Below, one piece after another: positions 47,167 to 56,500 of a stretch of 64,000 bases of DNA (positions within the stretch are counted from its first letter, which is position 1; every line of letters begins with the position of its first letter). Source of the stretch: Hyphomicrobiales bacterium (GTDB lineage: Bacteria; Pseudomonadota; Alphaproteobacteria; Rhizobiales; Beijerinckiaceae); assembly GCA_930633525.1 (NCBI GenBank), contig CAKNFP010000001.1, forward strand, positions 3,347,501 to 3,411,500. Reading direction: 5' to 3'. The position numbers and the translations under genes are program-made. The notes under the pieces are model-generated. The model saw only the letters and a program-made list of their open reading frames with translations, was not told the origin of the DNA and did no database searches.

Positions 47167-48057
47167 ATGTCCTATCCCGTCGAACCGGAATTCGAATCGC
47201 CCTTCCAGGTCATGGAGCCGAAGGAGCAGACCGTGTCTGCGGTCTTCAACGCTCCCCATTCCGGCCGCATCTATCCCAGAGCCTTCCTTGCGACCGCGCG
47301 CCTTGATCCGTTCAGCCTGCGCCGTTCCGAGGACACCCATGTGGATGCTCTCTTCGGTGCCGTGGTCGATCTCGGCGCGCCGCTCCTGACCGCGAGCTTC
47401 CCGCGCGCCTATCTGGATGTGAATCGCGAGCCCTACGAGCTCGACCCGCGGATGTTCGAAGGCCGGCTGCCGCCCTTCGCCAACACGCGTTCGCTACGCG
47501 TCGCCGGCGGCCTCGGCACCGTGCCGCGCATCGTCGGCGACGGCCAGGAGATCTATCGGGACAAGCTTACCGTCAGCGAGGCCTTGCGGCGGATCGAGTG
47601 GCTGTACAAACCCTACCATCGCACCCTGCGGCAGCTTATGTCGCGGACCATGCGGCAGTTTGGCGGCGTCCTCCTCGTGGATTGCCACTCCATGCCCTCG
47701 GTCGGCTCCTCGCGCGAGGAGCCGTTGCGCGCTGATTTCGTTCTCGGGGACCGCTACGGCACGAGTTGCGCGAGCAGCGTCACCCAGCGGGTCGAACAGG
47801 AACTGCGAAGATGCGGCTACCGCGTCGTGCGCAACAAGCCCTATGCGGGTGGGTTCATCACAGAGCATTATGGCGAGCCGAATGCCCGGCGCCATGCACT
47901 GCAAATCGAGACGAACCGGGCGCTCTACATGAACGAGCGGACCCTGGAGCGCTCGGCGGATTTCGAGAAGGTCGCCACGGACTTGAAGCAGGTCTTCATC
48001 AAGGTGCTGGCAGCACTGCCGGACGATCTGGCGCCTCGCGCCATCGCGGCCGAATAG
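47167..48057 (+). CDS. N-formylglutamate amidohydrolase (copy 2)
   Basis: A 296-residue HutG-type amidohydrolase. Conserved motifs are FNAPHSGRIYPRAFL, RRSEDTHVDALFG, ASFPRAYLDVNREPYELDP and LLVDCHSMPS, which bring the metal ligands (H, D, H). Probable reaction: N-formylglutamate to glutamate plus formate; other acyl-amino acids are possible. The ATG at 47167 is chosen over a TTG at 47155. It diverges from cpdR and is very different in sequence from the copy at 41257-42078, so the two are not a recent duplication. Confidence 0.9.
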   Translation: MSYPVEPEFESPFQVMEPKEQTVSAVFNAPHSGRIYPRAFLATARLDPFSLRRSEDTHVDALFGAVVDLGAPLLTASFPRAYLDVNREPYELDPRMFEGRLPPFANTRSLRVAGGLGTVPRIVGDGQEIYRDKLTVSEALRRIEWLYKPYHRTLRQLMSRTMRQFGGVLLVDCHSMPSVGSSREEPLRADFVLGDRYGTSCASSVTQRVEQELRRCGYRVVRNKPYAGGFITEHYGEPNARRHALQIETNRALYMNERTLERSADFEKVATDLKQVFIKVLAALPDDLAPRAIAAE

Positions 48058-48109
48058 AGACCCGCCCCCAAGGCCGCTGGCCCTTCGGCGCCGCGCCCTT
48101 GCGAGCAAG

Positions 48110-48203
48110 AAAAAAGGCCGCCCACTTGCGTGCGCGGCCCAAGTCTAGGGAGGAAACGCCCAAGGAGGGCAGCGGGACAGCAACCTCAGCTGCCGTACCG
48201 CAC
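48110..48203 (-). ncRNA. Probable small RNA, suhB-RNA/MmgR (alpha-r8)-like
   Basis: About 94 nt on the minus strand. It ends with a classic intrinsic terminator: GGCCGC and GCGGCC arms (48116-48139), an inner CAC/GTG stem with a tetraloop, then six U. Upstream of the terminator are a hairpin GCCC-UCCUU-GGGC that shows UCCUU in its loop, and an unpaired UUUCCUCCCUAGACUU that is complementary to Shine-Dalgarno sites. A further 5' hairpin starts GGCAGC. A promoter lies 7 bases before the estimated start. This layout, the anti-Shine-Dalgarno stretch and the place beside an inositol-monophosphatase gene agree with the Rhizobiales suhB-RNA/MmgR group. The 5' end is an estimate. Confidence 0.72.
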
Positions 48204-48209
48204 TGCAAC

Positions 48210-48238
48210 AATATGCCACCGCACCGCACAAAAAACAA
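48210..48238 (-). promoter_or_regulatory. Promoter of the small RNA
   Basis: Minus-strand -35 TTGTTT (48233-48238) and -10 CATATT (48210-48215) with a 17-base spacer. A perfect TTGACA lies further up at 48245-48250 but at the wrong distance. The element fits a start near 48203. Confidence 0.45.
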
Positions 48239-48437
48239 GTCCCTTGTCAAAACTTTTGCGCGCATCCTTAAAAAGATATTCCCTGACTTAGGCTTAGCTG
48301 GTTAAAGGCCGGAGCAAGCTCGCCGTTACGGAACGGCTCCACCCGACGAAAAGACGAAAATTCAACGTCTGACTAACATCCCGGGTTCGCACCAGCGGTA
48401 TAGAGCCCTTTGAGATCCAGCCGACAGAGGCCCAGGA

Positions 48438-49220
48438 ATGACAGTCGTCGACATCGCCCGATTCACCGATGATCTCGCCAGCCGTTCGGGCCAGGTGATC
48501 ATGCCGTTCTTCCGGTCTGCGATTCGCGCGGACGACAAGTCCGACGGACGTGACTTCGACCCCGTGACGGAAGCTGACCGGGCCGCGGAGGCCGTCATGC
48601 GGCAGATGATCAAGTCCACCTTTCCCGCCCACGGCATTTCCGGCGAGGAATTCGGCGAGGAAGAGGCGGACGCCGAGTATGTCTGGGTGCTCGACCCGAT
48701 TGACGGAACCAAGGCCTTCATCTCAGGCCTGCCCCTATGGGGGACGCTGATCGGGCTGAAGCACAAGGGCCAGCCGGTCTATGGGCTCATGCACCAGCCT
48801 TTCACGGGAGAGCGCTTCGTCGGCGACGGTCAAGGCGCCCGCTATCACGGGCCCGCAGGCGATCGCGCGCTCAAGACGCGCGCCTGTGCAAGCCTCGCCG
48901 AGGCAACGATCTCCACCACCTCGCCCCATATGTTCAAGGGCGAGTCGCTGGCGGCCTACAAACGCGTGGAAGAGGCCTGCCGGCTCAACCGCTATGGCTA
49001 TGACTGCTATGCCTATTGCATGGTCGCCGCCGGTCATATCGATCTGGTCATCGAAGCCGGCCTGAAGCCCTGCGATATCATCCCCCTCATTCCCATCATC
49101 ACGGGTGCCGGCGGCATCGTCACGGATTGGCAGGGCGGTCCCGTCACAGGCGGTGGCAGTGTCGTCGTCGCCGGCGACGCGCGCATTCACGCGGCGGCGC
49201 TGTCGCTGCTTTCGGCATGA
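48438..49220 (+). CDS. hisN: Inositol monophosphatase family protein, probably histidinol-phosphatase
   Basis: A 260-residue magnesium-dependent phosphatase. The metal motifs are GEEFGEEE (about residues 74-81) and DPIDGTKAF (about 93-101), with the third site around CDIIPLIPIITGAGG. The sequence AEYVWVLDPIDGTKAFISGLP and GYDCYAYCMVAAGHIDLVIE fit the HisN histidinol-phosphatase subgroup, which completes histidine synthesis where no HisB phosphatase exists. Its last 34 bases overlap the end of the hydrolase gene on the other strand. The symbol is probable, not certain; a general inositol monophosphatase is the alternative. Confidence 0.83.
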   Translation: MTVVDIARFTDDLASRSGQVIMPFFRSAIRADDKSDGRDFDPVTEADRAAEAVMRQMIKSTFPAHGISGEEFGEEEADAEYVWVLDPIDGTKAFISGLPLWGTLIGLKHKGQPVYGLMHQPFTGERFVGDGQGARYHGPAGDRALKTRACASLAEATISTTSPHMFKGESLAAYKRVEEACRLNRYGYDCYAYCMVAAGHIDLVIEAGLKPCDIIPLIPIITGAGGIVTDWQGGPVTGGGSVVVAGDARIHAAALSLLSA

Positions 49221-50182
49221 GAGCTCAATGGCCCGGTTCCCTCGGAGCCGGGAACGAAAGCATCAAACGCGGCCCAGACGGTCTCGCGAATATCGTCCCG
49301 TTCCATGAGAAGTTCGTGGCGGGCGCCCGGCAGCACGATCGCATGGCCCGATTTGAGATACAGGCTGAAACGTTCGATGGCCGAGGTTGAAACCACGGGG
49401 TCGGCGCCGCCTGCGATCACGAGCACCTGAGCGGTGATCGCTTCGGCCTTCTTGCGCGTATTGAGGCCCGCCATGAAGCGGAACGCCGCGCGTACCCAGC
49501 CGATCGTGGGATCACCGAGGCCCAGTTCGGGCACGGCCGCGACCACACCCGCATTCCGCGCGTAGCGGACGGGATCGGACGTGAGACGATTGTCGAGAAA
49601 GGGCTTCGTTCCAAGCGGTGTCGCGCCGCCACCCGGGATGAACCAGCGGGAAAACCCTAAGCCCCCTAGCCATTCCGTGAGGGTGCGCACCACACCCGGA
49701 TGCTTGATGCGCGCGATCGCCAGCATGGGCGCAAGCGCCACTGTCCGTTCAAAACGCTTCTCGCCGGAACTCAGAGCCTCGAACAGGATCGCAGCCCCCA
49801 TCGAATGCGCAAGGGCGAAATAAGGCGCCGGGCAGTGGACGAGGAGCATCTCGTGGATCACGGCGTCCAGATCGCGCCGGTATCGCTTGAACGACGAGAT
49901 ATGGCCTTTGCGATGGTTCGCGAGTTGATGGTCGGATCCCCCCTGCCCGCGCCAGTCGAACGCCACGACGACAAAGCCGCGCCTCGTCAGATCCCCGACC
50001 GTCTCGAAGTATTTCTCGATGAATTCAGCCCGTCCCTGCAGAATGAGGACGGTTCCGCGTGGCCGCTTGCGTCCGCGCGGCGCCCAGCGCGCCACGCGCA
50101 AGTTCACGCCGTCCATCGTCGGCACCGTCGTGACGACAGCGCCGGTCGGAACAGCATTATCGGGTGTAGCGAAAAGCTCCAC
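49187..50182 (-). CDS. Alpha/beta hydrolase, lysophospholipase-like
   Basis: A 331-residue serine hydrolase resembling PldB/monoacylglycerol lipases. Oxyanion region LILQGRAEFIEKYFETVGDL, nucleophile in ALAHSMGAAI (about residue 128), acid in GGADPVVS and histidine in LPGARHELLME. Likely acts on lysophospholipids or monoglycerides at the membrane. The start is GTG at 50182, with GAGAGGG about 5 bases upstream; the frame is open to 50275. The gene overlaps the end of hisN by 34 bases, tail to tail. Confidence 0.87.
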   Translation of the reverse strand: MELFATPDNAVPTGAVVTTVPTMDGVNLRVARWAPRGRKRPRGTVLILQGRAEFIEKYFETVGDLTRRGFVVVAFDWRGQGGSDHQLANHRKGHISSFKRYRRDLDAVIHEMLLVHCPAPYFALAHSMGAAILFEALSSGEKRFERTVALAPMLAIARIKHPGVVRTLTEWLGGLGFSRWFIPGGGATPLGTKPFLDNRLTSDPVRYARNAGVVAAVPELGLGDPTIGWVRAAFRFMAGLNTRKKAEAITAQVLVIAGGADPVVSTSAIERFSLYLKSGHAIVLPGARHELLMERDDIRETVWAAFDAFVPGSEGTGPLSSHAESSDSAAA

Positions 50183-50280
50183 GGCGACCCTCTCAACAAC
50201 CAAGACCAAGCCGTATCCTACTGATATCGCTATTTTACCGCGCACTTGCGAACCTGGCCACGATAGAGCACGCAACAGCC

Positions 50281-50309
50281 CTTGAAATGCCAGAACGTCC
50301 TTCCCAAAT
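50281..50309 (+). promoter_or_regulatory. Sigma-32 (RpoH)-like promoter of hsp20
   Basis: CTTGAAA at 50281-50287 and CCCAAAT at 50303-50309, spacer 15: close to the heat-shock consensus. Transcription would begin near 50316, giving a leader of about 87 bases. Confidence 0.6.
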
Positions 50310-50315
50310 CCTTGT

Positions 50316-50402
50316 CATGCAGGCCGATATCGGCTGCATTATGAGCGACACCCGGCCCATATCGGCGGGTGCTCCGCATGTCGCTTCTTAGGAGGATATG
50401 CT
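50316..50402 (+). promoter_or_regulatory. ROSE-like RNA thermometer in the hsp20 leader
   Basis: The leader folds into successive hairpins. First is a palindrome GCCGATATCGGC (50323-50334) flanked by GCA/TGC. Next is CACCCG/CGGGTG (50349-50354 and 50366-50371). The last is TCGCTTCTTAGGAGGAT (50381-50397), where CTTCTT faces the Shine-Dalgarno AGGAGG (50390-50395). This is the layout of ROSE elements, in which an anti-Shine-Dalgarno helix with the UUGCU/UCGCU motif melts on heating and lets hsp20 be translated. Confidence 0.75.
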
Positions 50403-50882
50403 ATGCGTCAATTTGATTTTGCTCCCCTCTACCGTTCCACCGTCGGCTTCGATCGGCTTTTCTCGCTGCTTGACCAGGCGTCAGGCGTCGACAGTGCGTC
50501 GACCTATCCGCCCTACAACATCGAGCGGACTGGCGAGAATGACTATCGCGTCTCTGTCGCCGTCGCGGGCTTCACGGATGACGACCTCAGCATCGAGGTG
50601 AAGGAGAACACGCTCTCCATCCGCGGCGAAAAGAAGGTCACGGAAGGCGAAGAGAAGCCGGATGTCCTTTATCAGGGCATTGCAGCGCGCTCCTTCGAGC
50701 GCCGCTTCCAGCTCGCTGACCATGTGCTCGTCAAGGGCGCACTCCTTGAGCACGGCCTTCTCCACGTAGACCTCGTACGCGAGATCCCGGAAGCCAAGAA
50801 GCCGCGCTTCATCCCGATCTCCTCGCAGGCTGCGAAATCCGTAGAGCCGAAGGTGATCGAGCAGCCGAAGGTGGCCGCGTAA
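50403..50882 (+). CDS. Small heat shock protein Hsp20
   Basis: A 159-residue alpha-crystallin chaperone of the rhizobial class A type. N-terminal DFAPLYRSTVGFDRLFSLLD is typical; the alpha-crystallin domain spans about residues 40-130, with VAVAGFTDDDLSIEVKENTL and RRFQLADHVLVKGALLEHGLL. The C-terminal IPI motif (RFIPISS) docks oligomers. It prevents aggregation of denatured proteins without ATP. AGGAGGA lies 6 bases before the ATG and is part of the thermometer hairpin. Confidence 0.94.
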   Translation: MRQFDFAPLYRSTVGFDRLFSLLDQASGVDSASTYPPYNIERTGENDYRVSVAVAGFTDDDLSIEVKENTLSIRGEKKVTEGEEKPDVLYQGIAARSFERRFQLADHVLVKGALLEHGLLHVDLVREIPEAKKPRFIPISSQAAKSVEPKVIEQPKVAA

Positions 50883-51054
50883 TTTTGATCGGCGTCGGAC
50901 CGCGCGTCCGACGCTAGACAGGCGGACGGCTTTCTCCTTCCGCCTGTTCCCATGACCTCCAAACTGCAAGGCGCTTCAACAGAGGCGCCTTTTTTGCTTG
51001 GCCCTCCAGCTCATTGGCCGTGCACCCGCGCGCTCTGCGGATCAGAACGGCCAG

Positions 51055-51918
51055 TCAGAATGACGGCGGGCCGACGTCTGGCAGATCCGGCAAATCGATA
51101 TCGACCGGCCCCGGCGCAGCCGGCTCGGACCTTGCCGTGGGAGCGGAAGCAGCGGGAGCGGGGTTGGCCTGAGCGACGGGCGGCACGGCGGCCGGCTCCT
51201 CACCACCGCCCCCCTGGGCATCCGATTGCAGCTCCGAGGGCCGCGCCGGCGGAACAGGGATCTTCGGCAAGGCAGTTCTGGGGGCTATCCCCTTCGGCAT
51301 AGGCGGCGCCGGGATCACCCGAGGCTCCGGTTCGCGCGCCGCATAACGGTCACCTCTGTCGCGGCTGTCATAACGCCCGCCGTCACCGTCATCCCAATCC
51401 GGCTCGCTCCAGCGCGTCTGGGGCCTCGGCCGGTCACCCCAGTCCGGCACGACCTCTGCGATCACGCGACGGCCGACAATGCTTCCGTCATAGGCGTCGA
51501 CCATGAGGCGCAAAATCGTCCCCCGGCGGTCCATGACATCCGCGACATAGACGTCACCGCGACGCCGCAGCGGCGTTTCGAGGGAATATCCCTGCCGGGA
51601 AATCATCGCCTCGACGGCACGGCGGGGCATGCCGTCGTCGGCATAGGCGCCAGGCGGGGGAGCCCAGGGGCGGCGCGCCCAGGGCGCTTCCGGCACCGGC
51701 GCGGGGGGAATGGGCACATCGTAGCCGGGCGGCCTGTCGCCATAATACTGGGCAGCAGCCGGCAGGATGCCGGCCGCCAGCGACAGGCCGGCCACCATAG
51801 CCGCCGGCGCGATAAAGGCGATCATCTTGCCAAATGGCTGTGCGCCAAGTGGCCTTCCAGGAAAGGCCGCGGTCTGCGCGGAAAGGAGGGTCGGCTGGGC
51901 AGTGCTCTGGCCCGGCAT
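51055..51918 (-). CDS. PepSY-domain-like, proline-rich exported protein
   Basis: A 287-residue protein of unknown function. A hydrophobic signal stretch (IAPAAMVAGLSLAAGILPAAA) is preceded by a long lead when started at 51918, where GAGG lies 7 bases upstream; an ATG at 51825 would give a normal signal peptide but has no good ribosome site. A PepSY-like module follows (RRAVEAMISRQGYSLETPLRRRGDVYVADV and the ILRLMVDAYDGSIVGRRVI strand pair). The second half is Pro/Ala-rich with acidic patches and ends LPDLPDVGPPSF. PepSY modules bind and inhibit peptidases in the envelope; here that is inference. Confidence 0.75.
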   Translation of the reverse strand: MPGQSTAQPTLLSAQTAAFPGRPLGAQPFGKMIAFIAPAAMVAGLSLAAGILPAAAQYYGDRPPGYDVPIPPAPVPEAPWARRPWAPPPGAYADDGMPRRAVEAMISRQGYSLETPLRRRGDVYVADVMDRRGTILRLMVDAYDGSIVGRRVIAEVVPDWGDRPRPQTRWSEPDWDDGDGGRYDSRDRGDRYAAREPEPRVIPAPPMPKGIAPRTALPKIPVPPARPSELQSDAQGGGGEEPAAVPPVAQANPAPAASAPTARSEPAAPGPVDIDLPDLPDVGPPSF

Positions 51919-51994
51919 ATTTAGCCTCGCTCGATACTGACGTTCGGGCCGGATTCTAGAATTGATTAAGGCGCCCATACGGCGCCTTTATAGT

Positions 51995-53053
51995 TTATTC
52001 ACGATGACCGGCCGTCGCCACGAACAGGTCAACTTCATCGGCCGTCGTCGCGAAGGAGGTGACCAGCCGCACCAGCACTTCATCGCCGCCGGGTGCCTGA
52101 TCCGGCGGAACGCTCGTGCCCGCCCAGCGATAGTAGATTGCCCCTTTGGCCTGCAGGGCGTCATTCATGCCTCGCGGAAGAACCGCGAAGACCTCATTGC
52201 CCTGCACGGGCAAGGCGATTCGAGCGCCCCGCGCCGCAAGACCTTCCGCCAACCGATCCGCCATCGCGTTGGCGTGACGCGCGAGATCGAGCCAGTGGTC
52301 ATCGGCGAGATAGGCATCAAGCTGCGCGCCCAGGAAACGCCCCTTGGACAGGAGATGGCCGGAGCGCTTGCGGCGCTCTGCCAGATGGCTGGCCCTGGCA
52401 CGGTCGAAGACGACGATGGCCTCGACGCCGAGACAGCCGTTCTTGGTGGCGCCGAAGGACATGATGTCGACACCGGCCTTCCAGGTGATCGCAGCCGCGG
52501 TCACATCAAGACGCAGCAAGGCGTTGGCGAAGCGTGCGCCGTCCATATGCACGCCAAGGCCATGGGCATGGGCGATTCTGGCGATCTCGGAGATTTCATC
52601 AGCCGTATAGGCCGTGCCCACTTCTGTCGCCTGTGTCAGTGAGAGGGCCTGGGGCAGGACGGCATGGGGCGGCGGAGCATGTCCGCCGCTCAGGGCCGCC
52701 TCGACTGTCGTCGGCGTCATCTTGCCGCAGAGACCGGGCAGGCCGATGAGCTTCGCCCCTCCGGTAAAGAACTCTGGCGCTCCGCATTCATCCGTCGCGA
52801 CATGGGCCTCGGCATGGCACAGGACCGCGCCCCAAGGGTCCGTCATCGCGGCAAGACTGAGCGCGTTGGCGGCTGTTCCGGTGGTCACCAGAAAGACTTC
52901 CACATCCCGTTCAAAGATCGCGGACAGCCGTGCGGTGACCCGCGCGGTCAAGGCATCCGTGCCATAACCGCTTGCTGTTCCTCGATTGGCCTCGACCAGC
53001 GCTTCGAGAACACGGGGGCTCGCCCCCGCGACATTGTCACTGCCAAAATTCAC
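51995..53053 (-). CDS. Threonine aldolase family PLP enzyme
   Basis: A 352-residue fold-type I PLP enzyme of the beta-eliminating lyase/threonine aldolase family, which splits L-threonine or beta-hydroxy amino acids to glycine and an aldehyde. It opens NFGSDNVAGASPRVLEAL; the PLP lysine is in DIMSFGATKNG (about residue 202) and GVHMDGARFANAL provides the aspartate. The start is GTG at 53053, preceded by GAGGAGAG; the frame is open to 53131 with a nonconserved lead. Substrate preference (low-specificity L-threonine aldolase) is by family only. Confidence 0.9.
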   Translation of the reverse strand: MNFGSDNVAGASPRVLEALVEANRGTASGYGTDALTARVTARLSAIFERDVEVFLVTTGTAANALSLAAMTDPWGAVLCHAEAHVATDECGAPEFFTGGAKLIGLPGLCGKMTPTTVEAALSGGHAPPPHAVLPQALSLTQATEVGTAYTADEISEIARIAHAHGLGVHMDGARFANALLRLDVTAAAITWKAGVDIMSFGATKNGCLGVEAIVVFDRARASHLAERRKRSGHLLSKGRFLGAQLDAYLADDHWLDLARHANAMADRLAEGLAARGARIALPVQGNEVFAVLPRGMNDALQAKGAIYYRWAGTSVPPDQAPGGDEVLVRLVTSFATTADEVDLFVATAGHRE

Positions 53054-53596
53054 GATCTTTCTCTCCTCAAGCGCCCGGCTCGCACACCATAGGCAATGCG
53101 GCGCGCGCGGTAAAAGCGCCCCGAAGGGCATCTCAGCGAGCGCTAGTTTGGAATGAACGCGAACGAATGATCATTCCGCATCATGCGCGCCGACGGTCAT
53201 AAAATTTCGTTCCCGAGGCCAATCGGAGAACTTTGTGTGCGCAGGGTCGCAATTGGGCGCTTGTGCGGCGGAAAAAAATCTGGCATGTTCCGACGAGTTA
53301 GGACAGCGATACTGTCCCATTACGCTCTATCTTGCGAGCGAAACACAGCAGTCGATGGTTTGACGATGACACGGTCGGTAAAAACGAAACGAGACCAGAA
53401 AGCGGCTACGCGCATCGCGCGCAGCTAGCGGGCTCTCGACGTTTCGTCGCCGCCCGCCGAGGTGCGGACGCGGCGCGCAGCGCGACCGGACCTCCCTAAA
53501 AATCGATGGCTTGCGTCCCTCTAGGCTCGATGTGGCCTATACTGGGGTTTCAAGTCGTCCTGCGCATAAACGCAGTGTCGAGGGAGGAAGTCTTCC
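53054..53596. other. Divergent control region upstream of gltB
   Basis: 543 bases with no credible gene. A 12-base palindrome GAATGATCATTC lies at 53165-53176, with an imperfect direct repeat GAATGA just before it (53151). The gltB promoter should lie in the right half. I recognise no known nitrogen-control site. Confidence 0.45.
53165..53176. promoter_or_regulatory. Palindrome between threonine aldolase gene and gltB
   Basis: GAATGATCATTC, a perfect 12-base palindrome in a divergent intergenic region. It is a candidate operator for either gene; no regulator can be named. Confidence 0.3.
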
Positions 53597-56500
53597 ATGG
53601 TAAACGAATACAGACTTCGTGGGGGCGATACTCCCAAGTGGCCACTGAACCAAGCGCGGTCGGCAGCCGATTACGGCATGCCGGCAGCGCAGGGCCTTTA
53701 TGATCCGCGTAACGAACACGATGCATGCGGCGTCGGCTTCGCAGTGGACATGAAGAACCGCAAGAGCCACGCGATCGTACAGCATGGCCTGTCGATCCTC
53801 AGGAATCTCGACCACCGTGGCGCCGTCGGCGCCGATCCCAAGGCCGGCGACGGCTGTGGCATGCTGGTCCAGATCCCGCATCTGTTTTTTCAGGAAGAAT
53901 GTGCGCGGCTCGGCATCACGCTGCCGGAGCCCGGCGAATACGCCGTCGGCCATCTCTTCATGCCGCGCGACACGGAAGGCTTCCGCCTCGTCACGGAAAT
54001 CGTTGAGCGTCTGATTGCCGAGGAAGGGCTCTCGTTCCTGGGCTGGCGCAACGTGCCCGTCGACAACTCCGGCCTTGGCGAGACGGTCAAGCCGACCGAG
54101 CCGCTGCATCGCCAGATCATCGTCGGCCACGGCACCGACATCCCGGACCAGGACGAGTTCGAGCGGCGCCTGTTCATCGCCCGCAAGGTGATTTCCAACG
54201 CCATCTACGACATGAAGGACGCGAGCACGGCCGGCTACTACGTGGTCAGCCTGTCGTCGCGCACCCTCGTCTACAAGGGCATGCTGCTCGCCACCCAGCT
54301 CGGCGACTACTACGCGGACCTCAACGACCCACGCTTCCAGTCGGCGATCTCCCTGGTGCACCAGCGCTTCGCGACGAACACCTTCCCGACCTGGTCGCTC
54401 GCCCACCCCTACCGCATGGTCGCGCATAACGGCGAGATCAACACGGTGCGCGGCAACGTCAACTGGATGGCGGCGCGGCAGGCCTCCGTCGATTCCGAGC
54501 TGTTCGGCAACGACATCGCCAAGCTCTGGCCAATCTCCTACGAGGGCCAGTCCGACACGGCCTGTTTCGACAACGCGCTCGAATTCCTGGTGCAGGGCGG
54601 CTATTCGCTCACCCACGCCATGATGATGCTCGTGCCCGAAGCCTGGGCCGGCAATCCCCTCATGAGCGAGGAGCGGCGGCATTTCTATGAGTATCACGCG
54701 GCGCTGATGGAGCCGTGGGATGGTCCCGCCGCCATCTGCTTCACCGACGGCCGTCAGCTCGGCGCGACCCTCGACCGGAACGGCCTGAGGCCCGCCCGCT
54801 ATTTCGTGACCGATGACGACCTCGTGGTCGGCGCGTCCGAGATGGGCGTTCTTCCGATCCCGGAAGAGATGATCGTCGAGAAGTGGCGCCTGCAGCCAGG
54901 ACGCATGCTGCTCATCGACCTGGAAAAGGGTCGCATCGTCTCCGACGAGGAGATCAAGCAGGAGCTGAGCACCCGCCATCCCTATGGCGAGTGGCTGGAG
55001 CGCACGCAGATCGTGCTGGAGGAACTGCCGCCCGTGCAGGCGCGCGAATCCCGCACGGATGTCAGCCTGATCGATCGCCAGCAGGCTTTCGGCTACACGC
55101 AGGAAGACATCAAGCTTCTGCTGCCGCCTATGGCCGTCACCGGCCAGGAAGCGGTGGGCTCCATGGGCACCGACACGCCGATCTCGGCGCTGTCGGCCAA
55201 GTCCAAGCTGCTGTACACCTATTTCAAGCAGAACTTCGCCCAGGTGACGAACCCGCCGATCGACCCGATCCGCGAGGAACTCGTCATGTCGCTCGTGTCC
55301 TTCATCGGGCCACGGCCGAACATCCTCGACCTCGAGGGCACCTCGCGCCGCAAGCGGCTCGAAGTGCGCCAGCCGATTCTCACGAATGAAGACCTCGAGA
55401 AGATCCGCTGCATCGGCCACTACGAGGACAGGTTCGACACCAAGACGCTCGACATCACCTTCCCGGCCCTGCAAGGCGCGGCCGGCCTCGAAGGTGCGCT
55501 CGGGCGGTTGTGCGAACGTGCCGAGGCGGCTGTTCACGGCGGCTACAACATCATCATCCTCTCCGACCGTATGATCGGGCCGGACAGGATCGCCATCCCG
55601 GTTCTCCTCGCGACAGCGGCGGTGCATCATCACCTGATCCGCAAGGGTCTGCGGACCTCGGTCGGTCTTGTGCTGGAAACCGGCGAGCCGCGCGAGGTGC
55701 ATCACTTCGCCTGCCTTGCCGGCTATGGCGCGGAGGCGATCAATCCCTATCTCGCCTTCGAGACGCTGCTGTCGATGCATGAGGCTCTCGACTTCCCCGA
55801 GGAGGTCGATGCCTATGAAATCGTCAAGCGCTACATCAAGTCGATCGACAAGGGCCTGCTCAAGGTCATGTCGAAGATGGGAATATCGACCTACCAGTCC
55901 TATTGCGGCGCACAGATCTTCGATGCGGTTGGACTGAAGAGCGACTTCGTCGCGCAATATTTCTTCGGCACCGCGACCAGCATCGAGGGTGTCGGGCTCG
56001 GCGAAATCGCCGAAGAGACCGTGTTGCGACACCGCGATGCCTTCGGCGATGCTCCGATCTACCGCACAGCCCTCGACGTGGGTGGCGAATATGCCTACCG
56101 CCTGCGCGGCGAGACGCATGTGTGGACGCCGGATACGGTGGCGACGCTGCAGCACGCGGTGCGCCACAATGCCCGCGACCGCTATCAGGAGTTCGCCAAG
56201 CTCATTGACGAACAGGGCAATCGCGCCACCAGCATTCGCGGCCTGTTCCGCATCAAGACGGCGCGTGAGCTCGGGAATGACCCCGTCCCGCTCGACGAGG
56301 TCGAGCCCGCGTCCGAGATCGTCAAGCGCTTCACGACCGGGGCCATGTCCTTCGGCTCGATCTCGCGTGAGGCGCACGAGACGCTCGCGATCGCCATGAA
56401 TTCCTTCGGGGGCAAGTCGAATACCGGCGAAGGCGGTGAGGAACCGGAGCGCTTCCTGCCGATGGCGGACGGCCGCTCAAGGCGGTCCGCCATCAAGCAG

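Larger units (their letters stand above)
48058..48437. other. Intergenic region that holds a probable small RNA
   Basis: No protein frame is credible in these 380 bases. The left third holds a minus-strand small RNA candidate (48110-48203) with its promoter; the right part (48240-48437) probably carries the promoter of the phosphatase gene. See the separate entries. Confidence 0.6.

Noticed and set aside
53183-53428. 81-codon plus-strand frame between the threonine aldolase gene and gltB
   Set aside because: No ribosome site, no recognisable family and uneven composition; region looks like leader or control DNA.
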